From Wolbachia endosymbiont of Armadillidium arcangelii (GTDB lineage Bacteria > Pseudomonadota > Alphaproteobacteria > Rickettsiales > Anaplasmataceae), in NCBI RefSeq assembly GCF_040207875.1, contig NZ_CP157942.1, forward strand, positions 124,001 to 188,000: a DNA stretch of 64,000 nt, written 5' to 3'. Shown here piece by piece: positions 56,701 to 64,000 of the stretch. How positions within the stretch are numbered: position 1 is the first letter of the stretch; each line of letters begins with the position of its first letter. The notes under the pieces are model-generated. The model had not been told where the DNA came from. It saw only the letters and a program-made list of their open reading frames with translations, and did no database searches. The position numbers and the translations under genes are program-made.

Positions 56701-59700
56701 CCCTACTGCCTTATCCCATAGAGAATTTACTACTTCAGTATGACCATTTTTAGCAGCATAATAAAAAGGTATATTGCCATACTTATCTATATCCATAACA
56801 CTAACAGCTTGATTAATAAAAAATTTAACCATACTCAATTTGCCTTCTTGAGCAGCTAAGTGCAAAAGACTACGACCGCGAATATCTTGATATTCAATGC
56901 TAGCACATCCTTTATCAAAAGATGTTAACCTCTCAATATCAATACTTTTAGCTAGATCCTCAACTTCATCCATATTATCTTGATCTATAGCATCAAACAT
57001 CCGCTCTCTTAATGAAGAACCAACTTTATTCTCACCATCAGGATCCACCCCTGCCCTTGCGGGCTCAAATTTAAGATTTGCACTGTTAACTTTGTAAAAC
57101 CTACCACCTTTGTTAAATTGAAAAGCAACTTGTTGATATTTTGGACCTCGTAAATAATTATCTAAAACAATTTGGAAAGATCCTTGATTAATATGACTAC
57201 TAAGTACTATTTCATTAGCATTCTCACAATTTACTTTACATTTAATATTTTTTGGATCTATGTCACACCCAGTAAGGTCAATTACCTTATCAGATGTGCT
57301 AGCGTAAGGTGCTGTTATTATTCTCAGTGTAAAATCAACTGAATGACTACGCTTGTAAGTCTGAGGAAATTTAACAACGTAATCACTACTGTATGAGTTC
57401 ATTTCTATCGTAATAACCTTCTTACAATGAATATTTTCACAACTAAAATCAGCTGCTATCTCATCAGTATAAATACCTCCAATTATCTCTTCATAAACAA
57501 CATTGCCCACAATTTTCTTCGCTTGCACTAAAGATATTGGGACACCTAGATTATTGTTATTAATAATATCTTTTGCGACTTTATAAGCCGTTGGACCTTC
57601 TGAATCTATAATGTTTGCAATTATTACTGCTTTCGATATTTTTTTACTGTCTTCCATAATTTTGCTACCAACATCAATTCCTGAGTGATTCAGCTTCTGA
57701 TACTTCATATCTTTTATTAAATCAGACAAAGATTTATTCTGTATCGTAACTACTTCTGTTATCCCTGCTTTTTTTGCTTGGATCATTAATTTTTCAAAAT
57801 CACCTACCTTAATACTTGCAACTTTGCTCTTTTCATCATCAGCCAAAAGCTCTAGATTGTAATAAGCTTGGTGTTCATTTATTCTTAATAGTCTAATATC
57901 ATTACCTTCAAAAAGTATCACATCCAAGTTTTTCTTTGATCCAAGATTACCAGAATTTATACCAGCACCATCACCACTGCTCTTATCAACAATGAATGAT
58001 GTTTGTTTTGTACTTCTAAGGTGTGTATCCCTCTTGTTAACCTTTCTCACTTCATAATCATTGTCTTGGCAATCGACATCATGACTTTGTATAGAATTAT
58101 ACCCTCCGCCTTCTCCTGCATCAATATACCTTGTTTTGCAATCAGTAATAATGGATTGATTATCTGTAGAATGAGAAACATAATCATATACATTCAATAA
58201 ATGTATTTTTGATTCTCCCATTTCAACAATCCCTTTATTTAATTCAACAGAAAGGCTAGGGGTATCATAATTCATTACTATGATATTATTTACTATTCCT
58301 CCACTAATATTACCACGAGTATCGTGATTGATAATAAAGGTATTATCATGATATTTTGAACCGATATAATCTATCTCACCCTTTGGAACATACATAATTG
58401 CTGGGTAATCTTTTGCTGCTATTAACTGATTAGGCCCTAATAGGTATAATATTGGAGAAGAGCGACTCTTTTTTATATCGGCTAAAACGAAAGGTTCATC
58501 TGAAAGGACAAATTCCTGTGTACATTCTCTACGAAGTTTGGCAATATTACAAGCGGAAGATTTTCTTCTTGGATAAATTAGATTGATTACAGCACCACAT
58601 TGAGGTTCTTTTTTCGTGTATTTTAATGGTGCATCTACAACTCTTAAATCAAGGTTTTCGTACTCAAATCTGGTTAGATGAAAGACATGTCTTGCGTTTG
58701 TATCAATAATATAAACCTCTTCTTCATTAAATTTGTCAAAACATCCCATATTACTACGAAAAGCTCCCACATCTCCACTCATGCCCAAGATATAAGGTTT
58801 CATCTTTAGTGCTTTAGGTATATTAAGGAGAGATAAATTATGATACGCTACGTAAGAATTAGAAATAGTGCCAGCACCACTATTAAAAGAAACGTTTTTA
58901 TATTCTTTTTCCGGCTCACATTCAACTGTATAATGTACTTTCATCGCTTGAGAATACATTCCTTCTCTATGAATAGTTATCTCATTATATCTTTCTTTAA
59001 TAGAGGATATATACCATACAACTGCAGCTACATCACTACCAACCAACACTTCAACAGCCTTCTTTTTTACATCATTTAAATGACCTTTTATTCTAATTAC
59101 CTCTTCATACTCCTTTCCTAAATCTCTTCCTGTAAAAAATTTTCTCCATTCTGCAAAAAATACATCTGCTTGCTCTTTGCCAGGTAATAGAGGCACTTGT
59201 TCCGCTATTGCTCTAGTATATTCCATTCTTTCATGGATGCTCGTACCAATTGATATCAACATATCAACAACCCCAATAACCTTTGACAACTTGCCTAAAG
59301 TTTTGCTTGCAATAGATAACCTTCTTAAAATCTTAGGAGTAATATTTATGCCCTTTATCGCAAAACTAAATCCCATTACAGGCCTTATACTCATACTCGC
59401 CAATTTTACACCGCTACTAGTTGTCCAATAGTAGTTTAATGGATGATGATTACCTTTCGCTATTTCACTTATGCTATATATAAATTGATAAGCAACGGTT
59501 ACAAATGTAATGCTTTTCACTACAGGATTACTAATTATTTTAACAAAACCTTTACGTATAACATCTGGTATCTTGTTTGTAATCTTCCTCCCTAAAAGTC
59601 TTACTCCCTTACTACCATCAGGACGCATATGTTGAGTGCTTAGACTTTCCCTGACATCATCGAGAGCATCCAATACGCCATTTATGCCAAATATTTTCTT

Positions 59701-62700
59701 TAAAGCATCATTGTCATGCCGCCCAAGAGTTGATGTATCAAGTATACTGTCAAAAAGATCATAGATAGCCATAAAAAAGAAAAGCTTTCCTCCTTTAGCT
59801 CCCTTTACTCTTGCTGAATCAAACTTATTGCGATTAAATTCAATTCCATGACCTTCAAGTTTTTTTTCTACATCATTAATGTATTCTTCAAAAATCTTCT
59901 CACCTAAACTGTCAAAACGATTTCTAAATCGGTCAAAAGTATCTTCTCCTATGCCTTTTTGTAAAAAACTTTGTCTAATTTCATTCATAGCATTACTATA
60001 ACCCTGATCAGTTATTTCAGCATTGCCTATCTCTTCAATCTCCTTCACACTTGCTGATAACCCTAGATTGTTCAATTCATTACGAATCACTTCCTTTTTA
60101 TTTTTAGTAAGGCTGCTAATTACATCATCAACCTTTACTTTATATCCACCAGGAATATTCAAACAATGCTTAACGTCCTCTCCCTCTTGCGTTATTACAT
60201 ACTCTTTATCATTATCCGTTTTGAATTTGATCTCAGAAATTTCCTCATCTAATATATAATTTTCTGTGTTTTGTATGCTTGCAACATCACCTATCACTAC
60301 TTTTTGGTAGTTGCCATTATTATCCTTTACGTTCACGTATACTTCATCAGCAGATACCTGAATGGAATGTATAGTCATTACTTCTTTATTATAGGCCTCA
60401 ATTTCTGTATAAACCCCCTCGACGTTACTATCACTAAAGTAATCCTTTATGTCTGTATCACTGAGCTCACTATATATAGCATCTAATCTACTCCCGCTCT
60501 CTATATAACTATAGGAGCTAACCTTATTTTTTATTTGATCAGAATACAATTTATCTTGATCAACAATATTATCTTCATTTTTTGATAAGTAATATAAGTC
60601 ATGTCCTACACTGAGCAACGGATTATCAAAAATCCTACTTTCTATTGCTTCCAAACGATCTCTATGAACATGATTTTTGTGATCATAAACGAGTGCGCCA
60701 ATATCAATCAGTGTGTTGTAATATGTCTTTTTTTCTAATTTTGTAGACATTTTACTTTCTTGACTCATCAACAATGATACTTCATTTAGTTGTAAGGACT
60801 GTAATGCGTTACTTAACACATCACTCTTGTTTACATCATGAGTAGTAGTGCCTTTTATTTTTTCATGTCTAGTTAAAACTTCGTTACCTATTTTACTTTT
60901 GAATTCTTTGAGCTCCACCGCCATTTCATCATCAATATTCAATTCTGGCTCGTCTCTTCTCTTTTTAAGTTCAAAAATCAGAAGATTACAATGCTTTTCC
61001 AAGTCAGGATCTGATGATGAATCCAACTTTAATAGCACATTTAAGGTATTTGTAATATCCTGAGCATTAAACTGATCTGATATTTCCATTCCTCTTTCAA
61101 CAAGCTTAAGAATTAGAGATTCATAATGACCTTTCCAATTAGGGTCCGATGATAGATCCCACTTTGATAGCGCATTTAAGATATTTGCAATATCTTGAGC
61201 ATTAAACTGATCTGATATTTTTATTCCCATTTTTGCAAGACTAAAAATCAGAAAATTATAATGATATCTGTCCAAATGAGGATCCGATAACAGATCCCAC
61301 TTTGATAGCGCATTTAAGGTATTTGCAACATCTTGAGCATTAAACTGACTAAGTATTTCCTCTCCCCTTTTTGTAAGCTTGAGAATCAGAGGCTTATAAT
61401 GATCTTTCCAATTAAGGTCCGATAACAGATCCCACTTTGATAGCGCATTTAAGGTATTTGCAATATCTTGAGCATTAAACTGATCTGATATTTTTATTCC
61501 CATTTTTGCAAGCTTGAGAATCAGAGGCTTATAATGATCTTTCCAATTAAGGTCCGATGACAGACCCCACTTTGATAGCGCATTTAAGGTATTTGCAATA
61601 TCTTGAGCATTAAACTGATCTGATATTTTTATTCCCATTTTTGCAAGCTCGAGAATCAGAGGCTTATAATGATCTTTCCAATTAAAGTCCGATAACAGAT
61701 CCCACTTTGATAGCGCATTTAAGGCATTTGCAATATCTTGAGCACTAAACTGATCTGATATTTTTATTCCCATTTTTGCAAGCTCGAGAATCAGAGGCTT
61801 ATAATGATCTTTCCAATTAAAGTCCGATAACAGATCCCACTTTGATAGCGCATTTAAGGCATTTGCAATATCTTGAGCACTAAACTGATCTAGATAATAA
61901 ACCAAATCTGATTTTTTTCTCTTTTTTATAAGCCTAAGAATCCGAGATTTATAATGATCTTTCCGATCAAGGTCCGATAACAGATCCCACTTTAATAGCA
62001 CATTTAAGGTATTTGTAATATCCTGAGTACTAAACTGATTCGATATTTCTACTTGCCTTTCAACAAGATCAATGATTATAAACCTATTATTTTTTTTGAA
62101 TTTATGAGAAAATAACGGATCCAACTTTGATAGCGCATTTAAGGTATTTGTAATATCTTGAGCACTAAACTGATACGCTACTCTCATTTCCCTTTCAATA
62201 AGCTTAACAATCAGAGACTTATAATGTTTTTTCCAATAAAAATCCGATAACAGATTCCACTTTGATAGCGCATTTAAGGTATTTGCAACATCTTGAGCAT
62301 TAAACTGATTTGATATTCTCTCTCCCTTTTCAGCAAGACTAACAATCAGAGGCCTATAACTTTTCCAATTAAGGCCCGATAACAGATCCCACTTTGATAG
62401 CGCATTTAAGGTATTTGCAATATCTTGAGCATTAAACTGATCTGATATTTTTATTCCCATTTTTGCAAGCTCGAGAATCAGAGGCTTATAATGATCTTTC
62501 CAATTAAGGTCCGATGACAGACCCCACTTTGATAGCGCATTTAAGGTATTTGCAATATCTTGAGCATTAAACTGATCTGATATTTTTATTCCCATTTTTG
62601 CAAGCTCGAGAATCAGAGGCTTATAATGATCTTTCCAATTAAGGTCCGATGACAGACCCCACTTTGATAGCGCATTTAAGGTATTTGCAATATCTTGAGC

Positions 62701-64000
62701 ATTAAACTGATCTGATATTTTTATTCCCTCTTTAACAAGCTCAAGAATTAGAGGCTTATAACGTTCTTCCCAATCAGGATCCGATAACAGATCCCACTTT
62801 GATAGCGTATTTAAGGCATTTGCAATATCTTGAGCATTAAACTGATCTAGATAATAAACCAAATCTGATTTTTTTCTCTTTTTTATAATCCGAAGAATCA
62901 GAAGTTTATGATATGTGGAAAAATAAAGATCCGATAACAGATCCAGCTTTGATGTCGCACTTAAGATATTTACAACATCTTGAGCATTAAACTGATTTGA
63001 TATTTCTATTCCCCTTTGAACAAGCTTAAGAATTAGAGGCCTATAATGATCTTTCCAATTAAGGTCCGATGACAGATCCCACTTTGATAGCGCATTTAAG
63101 GTATTTGCAACATCTTGAGCATTAAACTGATCTGATATTTCCATTCCTCTTTCAACAAGCTTAAGAATTAGAGGTTCATAATGATCTTTCCACTTAGGGT
63201 CCGATGATAGATCCCACTTTGATAGCGCACTTAAGGTATTTACAATATCCTGAGCATTAAACTGATTTGATATTCTCTCTCCCTTTTCAGCAAGACTAAC
63301 AATCAGAGGCCTATAACTTTCCCAATTAAGGCACGATAACAGATCCAACTTTGATAGCGCATTTAAGGTATTTGCAATATCTTGAGCACTAAACTGACTA
63401 AGTACTTCCTTTTCCCTTTTTGCAAGCTCAAGAATCAGAGGCCTATAATGATTTTCCCAATTAAAGTCCGATAACAGATCCCACTTTGATAGCGCATTTA
63501 AGGTATTTGCAATATCTTGAGCATTAAACTGACTAAGTATTTCCTCTCTCTTTTTTGCAAGCTCGAGAATCAGAGGCTTATAATGATCTTTCCAATTAAG
63601 GTCCGATGACAGACCCCACTTTGATAGCGCATTTAAGGTATTTGCAATATCTTGAGCATTAAACTGATCTGATATTTTTATTCCCATTTTTGCAAGCTCG
63701 AGAATCAGAGGCTTATAATGATCTTTCCAATTAAGGTCCGATAACAGACCCCACTTTGATAGCGCATTTAAGGTATTTGCAATATCTTGAGCATTAAACT
63801 GATCTGATATTTTTATTCCCATTTTTGCAAGCTCGAGAATCAGAGGCTTATAATGATCTTTCCACTCAGGGTCCGATGATAGATCCCACTTTGATAGCGC
63901 ATTTAAGGTATTTGCAATATCTTGAGCATTAAACTGATCTGATATTTTTATTCCCATTTTTGCAAGCTCGAGAATCAGAGGCTTATAATGATCTTTCCAC
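53722..64000 (-). CDS. Giant toxin-like protein: helical repeats, ankyrins and latrotoxin C-terminal domain (partial)
   Basis: At least 3425 residues; the frame is open to the right edge, so the start is outside. About 1-1000: some 27 tandem helical repeats (QFNAQDIANTLNALSKW...), of the DUF1601/octotricopeptide-like kind. About 1000-2310: unique region with amphipathic and hydrophobic stretches (VVKSITFVTVAYQFIYSIS near 1470, GSDVAAVVWYISSI near 1640). It may be a TcdA/TcdB-type pore-forming region; this is a tentative match. About 2310-3060: roughly 20 ankyrin-like repeats (AAKNGHTEVVNSLWDKA). About 3160: QRKRRHHH, a furin-type site before a His-rich linker. About 3240 to the end: latrotoxin C-terminal domain (LLDLLIRKVTGQKYISTADQ, SPLEAQSYALNITKGFERLL). 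WO phages carry latrotoxin-domain genes, thought to act on host membranes. No frameshift is seen over 10 kb, which suggests selection. Confidence 0.85.
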   Translation of the reverse strand, partial: WKDHYKPLILELAKMGIKISDQFNAQDIANTLNALSKWDLSSDPEWKDHYKPLILELAKMGIKISDQFNAQDIANTLNALSKWGLLSDLNWKDHYKPLILELAKMGIKISDQFNAQDIANTLNALSKWGLSSDLNWKDHYKPLILELAKKREEILSQFNAQDIANTLNALSKWDLLSDFNWENHYRPLILELAKREKEVLSQFSAQDIANTLNALSKLDLLSCLNWESYRPLIVSLAEKGERISNQFNAQDIVNTLSALSKWDLSSDPKWKDHYEPLILKLVERGMEISDQFNAQDVANTLNALSKWDLSSDLNWKDHYRPLILKLVQRGIEISNQFNAQDVVNILSATSKLDLLSDLYFSTYHKLLILRIIKKRKKSDLVYYLDQFNAQDIANALNTLSKWDLLSDPDWEERYKPLILELVKEGIKISDQFNAQDIANTLNALSKWGLSSDLNWKDHYKPLILELAKMGIKISDQFNAQDIANTLNALSKWGLSSDLNWKDHYKPLILELAKMGIKISDQFNAQDIANTLNALSKWDLLSGLNWKSYRPLIVSLAEKGERISNQFNAQDVANTLNALSKWNLLSDFYWKKHYKSLIVKLIEREMRVAYQFSAQDITNTLNALSKLDPLFSHKFKKNNRFIIIDLVERQVEISNQFSTQDITNTLNVLLKWDLLSDLDRKDHYKSRILRLIKKRKKSDLVYYLDQFSAQDIANALNALSKWDLLSDFNWKDHYKPLILELAKMGIKISDQFSAQDIANALNALSKWDLLSDFNWKDHYKPLILELAKMGIKISDQFNAQDIANTLNALSKWGLSSDLNWKDHYKPLILKLAKMGIKISDQFNAQDIANTLNALSKWDLLSDLNWKDHYKPLILKLTKRGEEILSQFNAQDVANTLNALSKWDLLSDPHLDRYHYNFLIFSLAKMGIKISDQFNAQDIANILNALSKWDLSSDPNWKGHYESLILKLVERGMEISDQFNAQDITNTLNVLLKLDSSSDPDLEKHCNLLIFELKKRRDEPELNIDDEMAVELKEFKSKIGNEVLTRHEKIKGTTTHDVNKSDVLSNALQSLQLNEVSLLMSQESKMSTKLEKKTYYNTLIDIGALVYDHKNHVHRDRLEAIESRIFDNPLLSVGHDLYYLSKNEDNIVDQDKLYSDQIKNKVSSYSYIESGSRLDAIYSELSDTDIKDYFSDSNVEGVYTEIEAYNKEVMTIHSIQVSADEVYVNVKDNNGNYQKVVIGDVASIQNTENYILDEEISEIKFKTDNDKEYVITQEGEDVKHCLNIPGGYKVKVDDVISSLTKNKKEVIRNELNNLGLSASVKEIEEIGNAEITDQGYSNAMNEIRQSFLQKGIGEDTFDRFRNRFDSLGEKIFEEYINDVEKKLEGHGIEFNRNKFDSARVKGAKGGKLFFFMAIYDLFDSILDTSTLGRHDNDALKKIFGINGVLDALDDVRESLSTQHMRPDGSKGVRLLGRKITNKIPDVIRKGFVKIISNPVVKSITFVTVAYQFIYSISEIAKGNHHPLNYYWTTSSGVKLASMSIRPVMGFSFAIKGINITPKILRRLSIASKTLGKLSKVIGVVDMLISIGTSIHERMEYTRAIAEQVPLLPGKEQADVFFAEWRKFFTGRDLGKEYEEVIRIKGHLNDVKKKAVEVLVGSDVAAVVWYISSIKERYNEITIHREGMYSQAMKVHYTVECEPEKEYKNVSFNSGAGTISNSYVAYHNLSLLNIPKALKMKPYILGMSGDVGAFRSNMGCFDKFNEEEVYIIDTNARHVFHLTRFEYENLDLRVVDAPLKYTKKEPQCGAVINLIYPRRKSSACNIAKLRRECTQEFVLSDEPFVLADIKKSRSSPILYLLGPNQLIAAKDYPAIMYVPKGEIDYIGSKYHDNTFIINHDTRGNISGGIVNNIIVMNYDTPSLSVELNKGIVEMGESKIHLLNVYDYVSHSTDNQSIITDCKTRYIDAGEGGGYNSIQSHDVDCQDNDYEVRKVNKRDTHLRSTKQTSFIVDKSSGDGAGINSGNLGSKKNLDVILFEGNDIRLLRINEHQAYYNLELLADDEKSKVASIKVGDFEKLMIQAKKAGITEVVTIQNKSLSDLIKDMKYQKLNHSGIDVGSKIMEDSKKISKAVIIANIIDSEGPTAYKVAKDIINNNNLGVPISLVQAKKIVGNVVYEEIIGGIYTDEIAADFSCENIHCKKVITIEMNSYSSDYVVKFPQTYKRSHSVDFTLRIITAPYASTSDKVIDLTGCDIDPKNIKCKVNCENANEIVLSSHINQGSFQIVLDNYLRGPKYQQVAFQFNKGGRFYKVNSANLKFEPARAGVDPDGENKVGSSLRERMFDAIDQDNMDEVEDLAKSIDIERLTSFDKGCASIEYQDIRGRSLLHLAAQEGKLSMVKFFINQAVSVMDIDKYGNIPFYYAAKNGHTEVVNSLWDKAVGVQREMLEANDYEAFKLAAKNGHTEVVNSLWDKAVGVQREMLGADRYEAFKLAAKNGHTEVVNSLWDKAVGVQREMLEANDYEAFKLAARNGHTKVVNSLWDKAVGVQCEMLGADRYEAFKLAARNGHTKVVNSLWDKAVGVQCEMLGADRYEAFKLAAENGHTEVVNSLWDEAESLGVQREMLKANNYEAFTFAAENGHTEVVNFLLNKTSLSEVQREMLKADSYEAFRFAAKNGHTEVVNSLWDKAVGVQREMLKAGGYRAFNLAAGNGYTKAVNFLWEEAVSLKMEYFMLEAGIIKYEAFKLAAENGHTEVVNSLWDKVKSGVRYKMLRDSGYHVFKLAAENGHIKVVDSLWKKAESFKVQHEMLEFWHHLAFKLAAENGHDKILDFLWGKANSSGVQYSMLMTGCYKPFRFAVKGGYDEVIDSLWTKAKQLGIQLAMLRDNDYYAFKLAAENGHTEVVNSLWDEAESLGVQREMLKANNYEAFIFAAENGHTEVVNFLLNKTSLSEVQREMLKSDSYEAFRFAAKNGHTEVVNSLWDKAVGVQREMLKANNYEAFVLVAKNGHDKILDFLWNKTSLSEIQHEMLKAGGYRAFNLAAKNDHTEVADSLWDKAGSLEVQREMLKTGDYKALALIITGREGVYFLKRFRSAISVDKESIIYSPHISGILIQKWKECLEAVAHRENEEMFKWVWQTFILPLRLEKKQEISEFYQEFKQNSTEAGGSPKRAEESVQEKKKTTQRKRRHHHGDYNRHHGHLSRKPLAIDLSNQHEVVASSSARPSSWINDLFSWVKDSIGGLFSSRAALPEETLNTTSSISQIDAPIDVNGTIMLLDLLIRKVTGQKYISTADQPISPLEAQSYALNITKGFERLLNETATKSGISVKNLSFDPVVVQSAIVRQIVSEKFSEISKTLYSFAKEACPELKQTDKFLVHLRSQLEGEKETVLLQQKIEKPSEVLDQQVSRKVELPKRPNTFLNGTSVVKGISSVLER
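54459..54479 (-). other. Furin-like cleavage motif in the giant toxin
   Basis: The codons read QRKRRHH. RKRR fits the furin pattern R-X-(K/R)-R. It lies between the ankyrin array and the latrotoxin C-terminal domain, the place where spider latrotoxins are trimmed. It is a motif match only. Confidence 0.5.
54780..56870 (-). repeat. Ankyrin-repeat coding array
   Basis: About 20 units, mostly of 33-38 codons, each with a core like FKLAAKNGHTEVVNSLWDKA. Several neighbours (56200-56760) are the same over long stretches at the DNA level, with alternating units ending in EANDYEA or GADRYEA. Recent unit duplication is likely. Confidence 0.85.
60960..64000 (-). repeat. Coding array of DUF1601-like helical repeats
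   Basis: At least 27 units of about 33-45 codons, most carrying QDIANTLNALSKWDLLSD and KDHYKPLILELAKMGIKISD. Many are nearly identical in DNA (61440-61800, 62390-62730, 63590-63960). Two units contain an inserted RIIKKRKKSDLVYYLDQF. The array continues past the right edge. Assembly collapse or expansion is possible here. Confidence 0.85.

Noticed and set aside
60960..64000. Regular direct repeats that might suggest a CRISPR array
   Set aside because: The units are about 100-135 bp, coding in one frame, and the intervening parts are also conserved. It is a protein repeat array.

Overview
This window is an AT-rich stretch of a Wolbachia (Rickettsiales) chromosome filled by a decayed prophage WO and its eukaryotic association module (EAM). 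The assignment rests on a P2-like tail operon of the WO type, ankyrin, latrotoxin and DUF1601-like proteins, several PD-(D/E)XK transposases, group II introns, and a cifA gene recognisable along almost its whole length. I worked by reading alone. Family names are from memory of the families and no search was run.

Layout. (1) 0.1-8.8 kb, minus strand: a RelE-type toxin-antitoxin pair, then the head/packaging end (gpW, a frameshifted large terminase, a frameshifted ankyrin protein, small terminase), a putative membrane effector with an EPIYA-like motif inserted between small terminase and a ParB-methyltransferase, and a RuvC-like resolvase. (2) 9-12.4 kb: RhuM and two kilobases of gene remnants. 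(3) 12.4-19.5 kb: a replication module built twice around a divergent region. A Toprim primase and a broken RepA-like helicase lie on the minus strand. A sigma factor, an AAA ATPase split by a small ORF-less group II intron, a RepA-like helicase, a possible ssDNA-binding protein and a Toprim-helicase fusion broken by one in-frame TAG lie on the plus strand. (4) 19.4-21.8 kb: an unrecognised two-gene minus-strand operon. (5) 22-36.8 kb, plus strand: tail fibre/baseplate-type genes, sheath (split by a group II intron with an RT-HNH protein), tube, gpE/E' with its -1 frameshift site, tape measure, gpU, gpX and a truncated gpD. A PD-(D/E)XK transposase sits between tube and gpE.

(6) 36.8-50.2 kb, EAM: radC, a double-HTH regulator, mutL, a PD-(D/E)XK transposase, a glycosylase-like gene with a nonsense codon, a coiled-coil membrane protein, then cifA. 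The partner cifB is cut after 42 codons by an IS4-type element. On the far side of this IS lies a second, truncated copy of the radC-HTH block, so the cif locus is bracketed by 1.3-kb direct repeats. (7) 50.5-53.8 kb: a PD-(D/E)XK transposase split by a third group II intron with a broken RT. (8) 53.7-64 kb, minus strand: a giant toxin-like gene that runs off the right edge. From N to C it has about 1000 residues of 33-45-residue repeats, a membrane-active-looking middle region, an ankyrin array, a furin-like RKRR site and a latrotoxin-type C-terminal domain.

How the parts relate. The phage machinery cannot be functional as it stands: terminase, one helicase, the fusion primase-helicase, gpD and several tail genes are broken. 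The apparently maintained genes are host-interaction factors (cifA, the giant toxin, the membrane effector), mutL, radC, and the mobile elements themselves. The main interest is the cifA+ / cifB-truncated genotype, the giant multi-domain toxin, the frame-perfect ORF-less intron, and the unrecognised operon at 19.4-21.8 kb.
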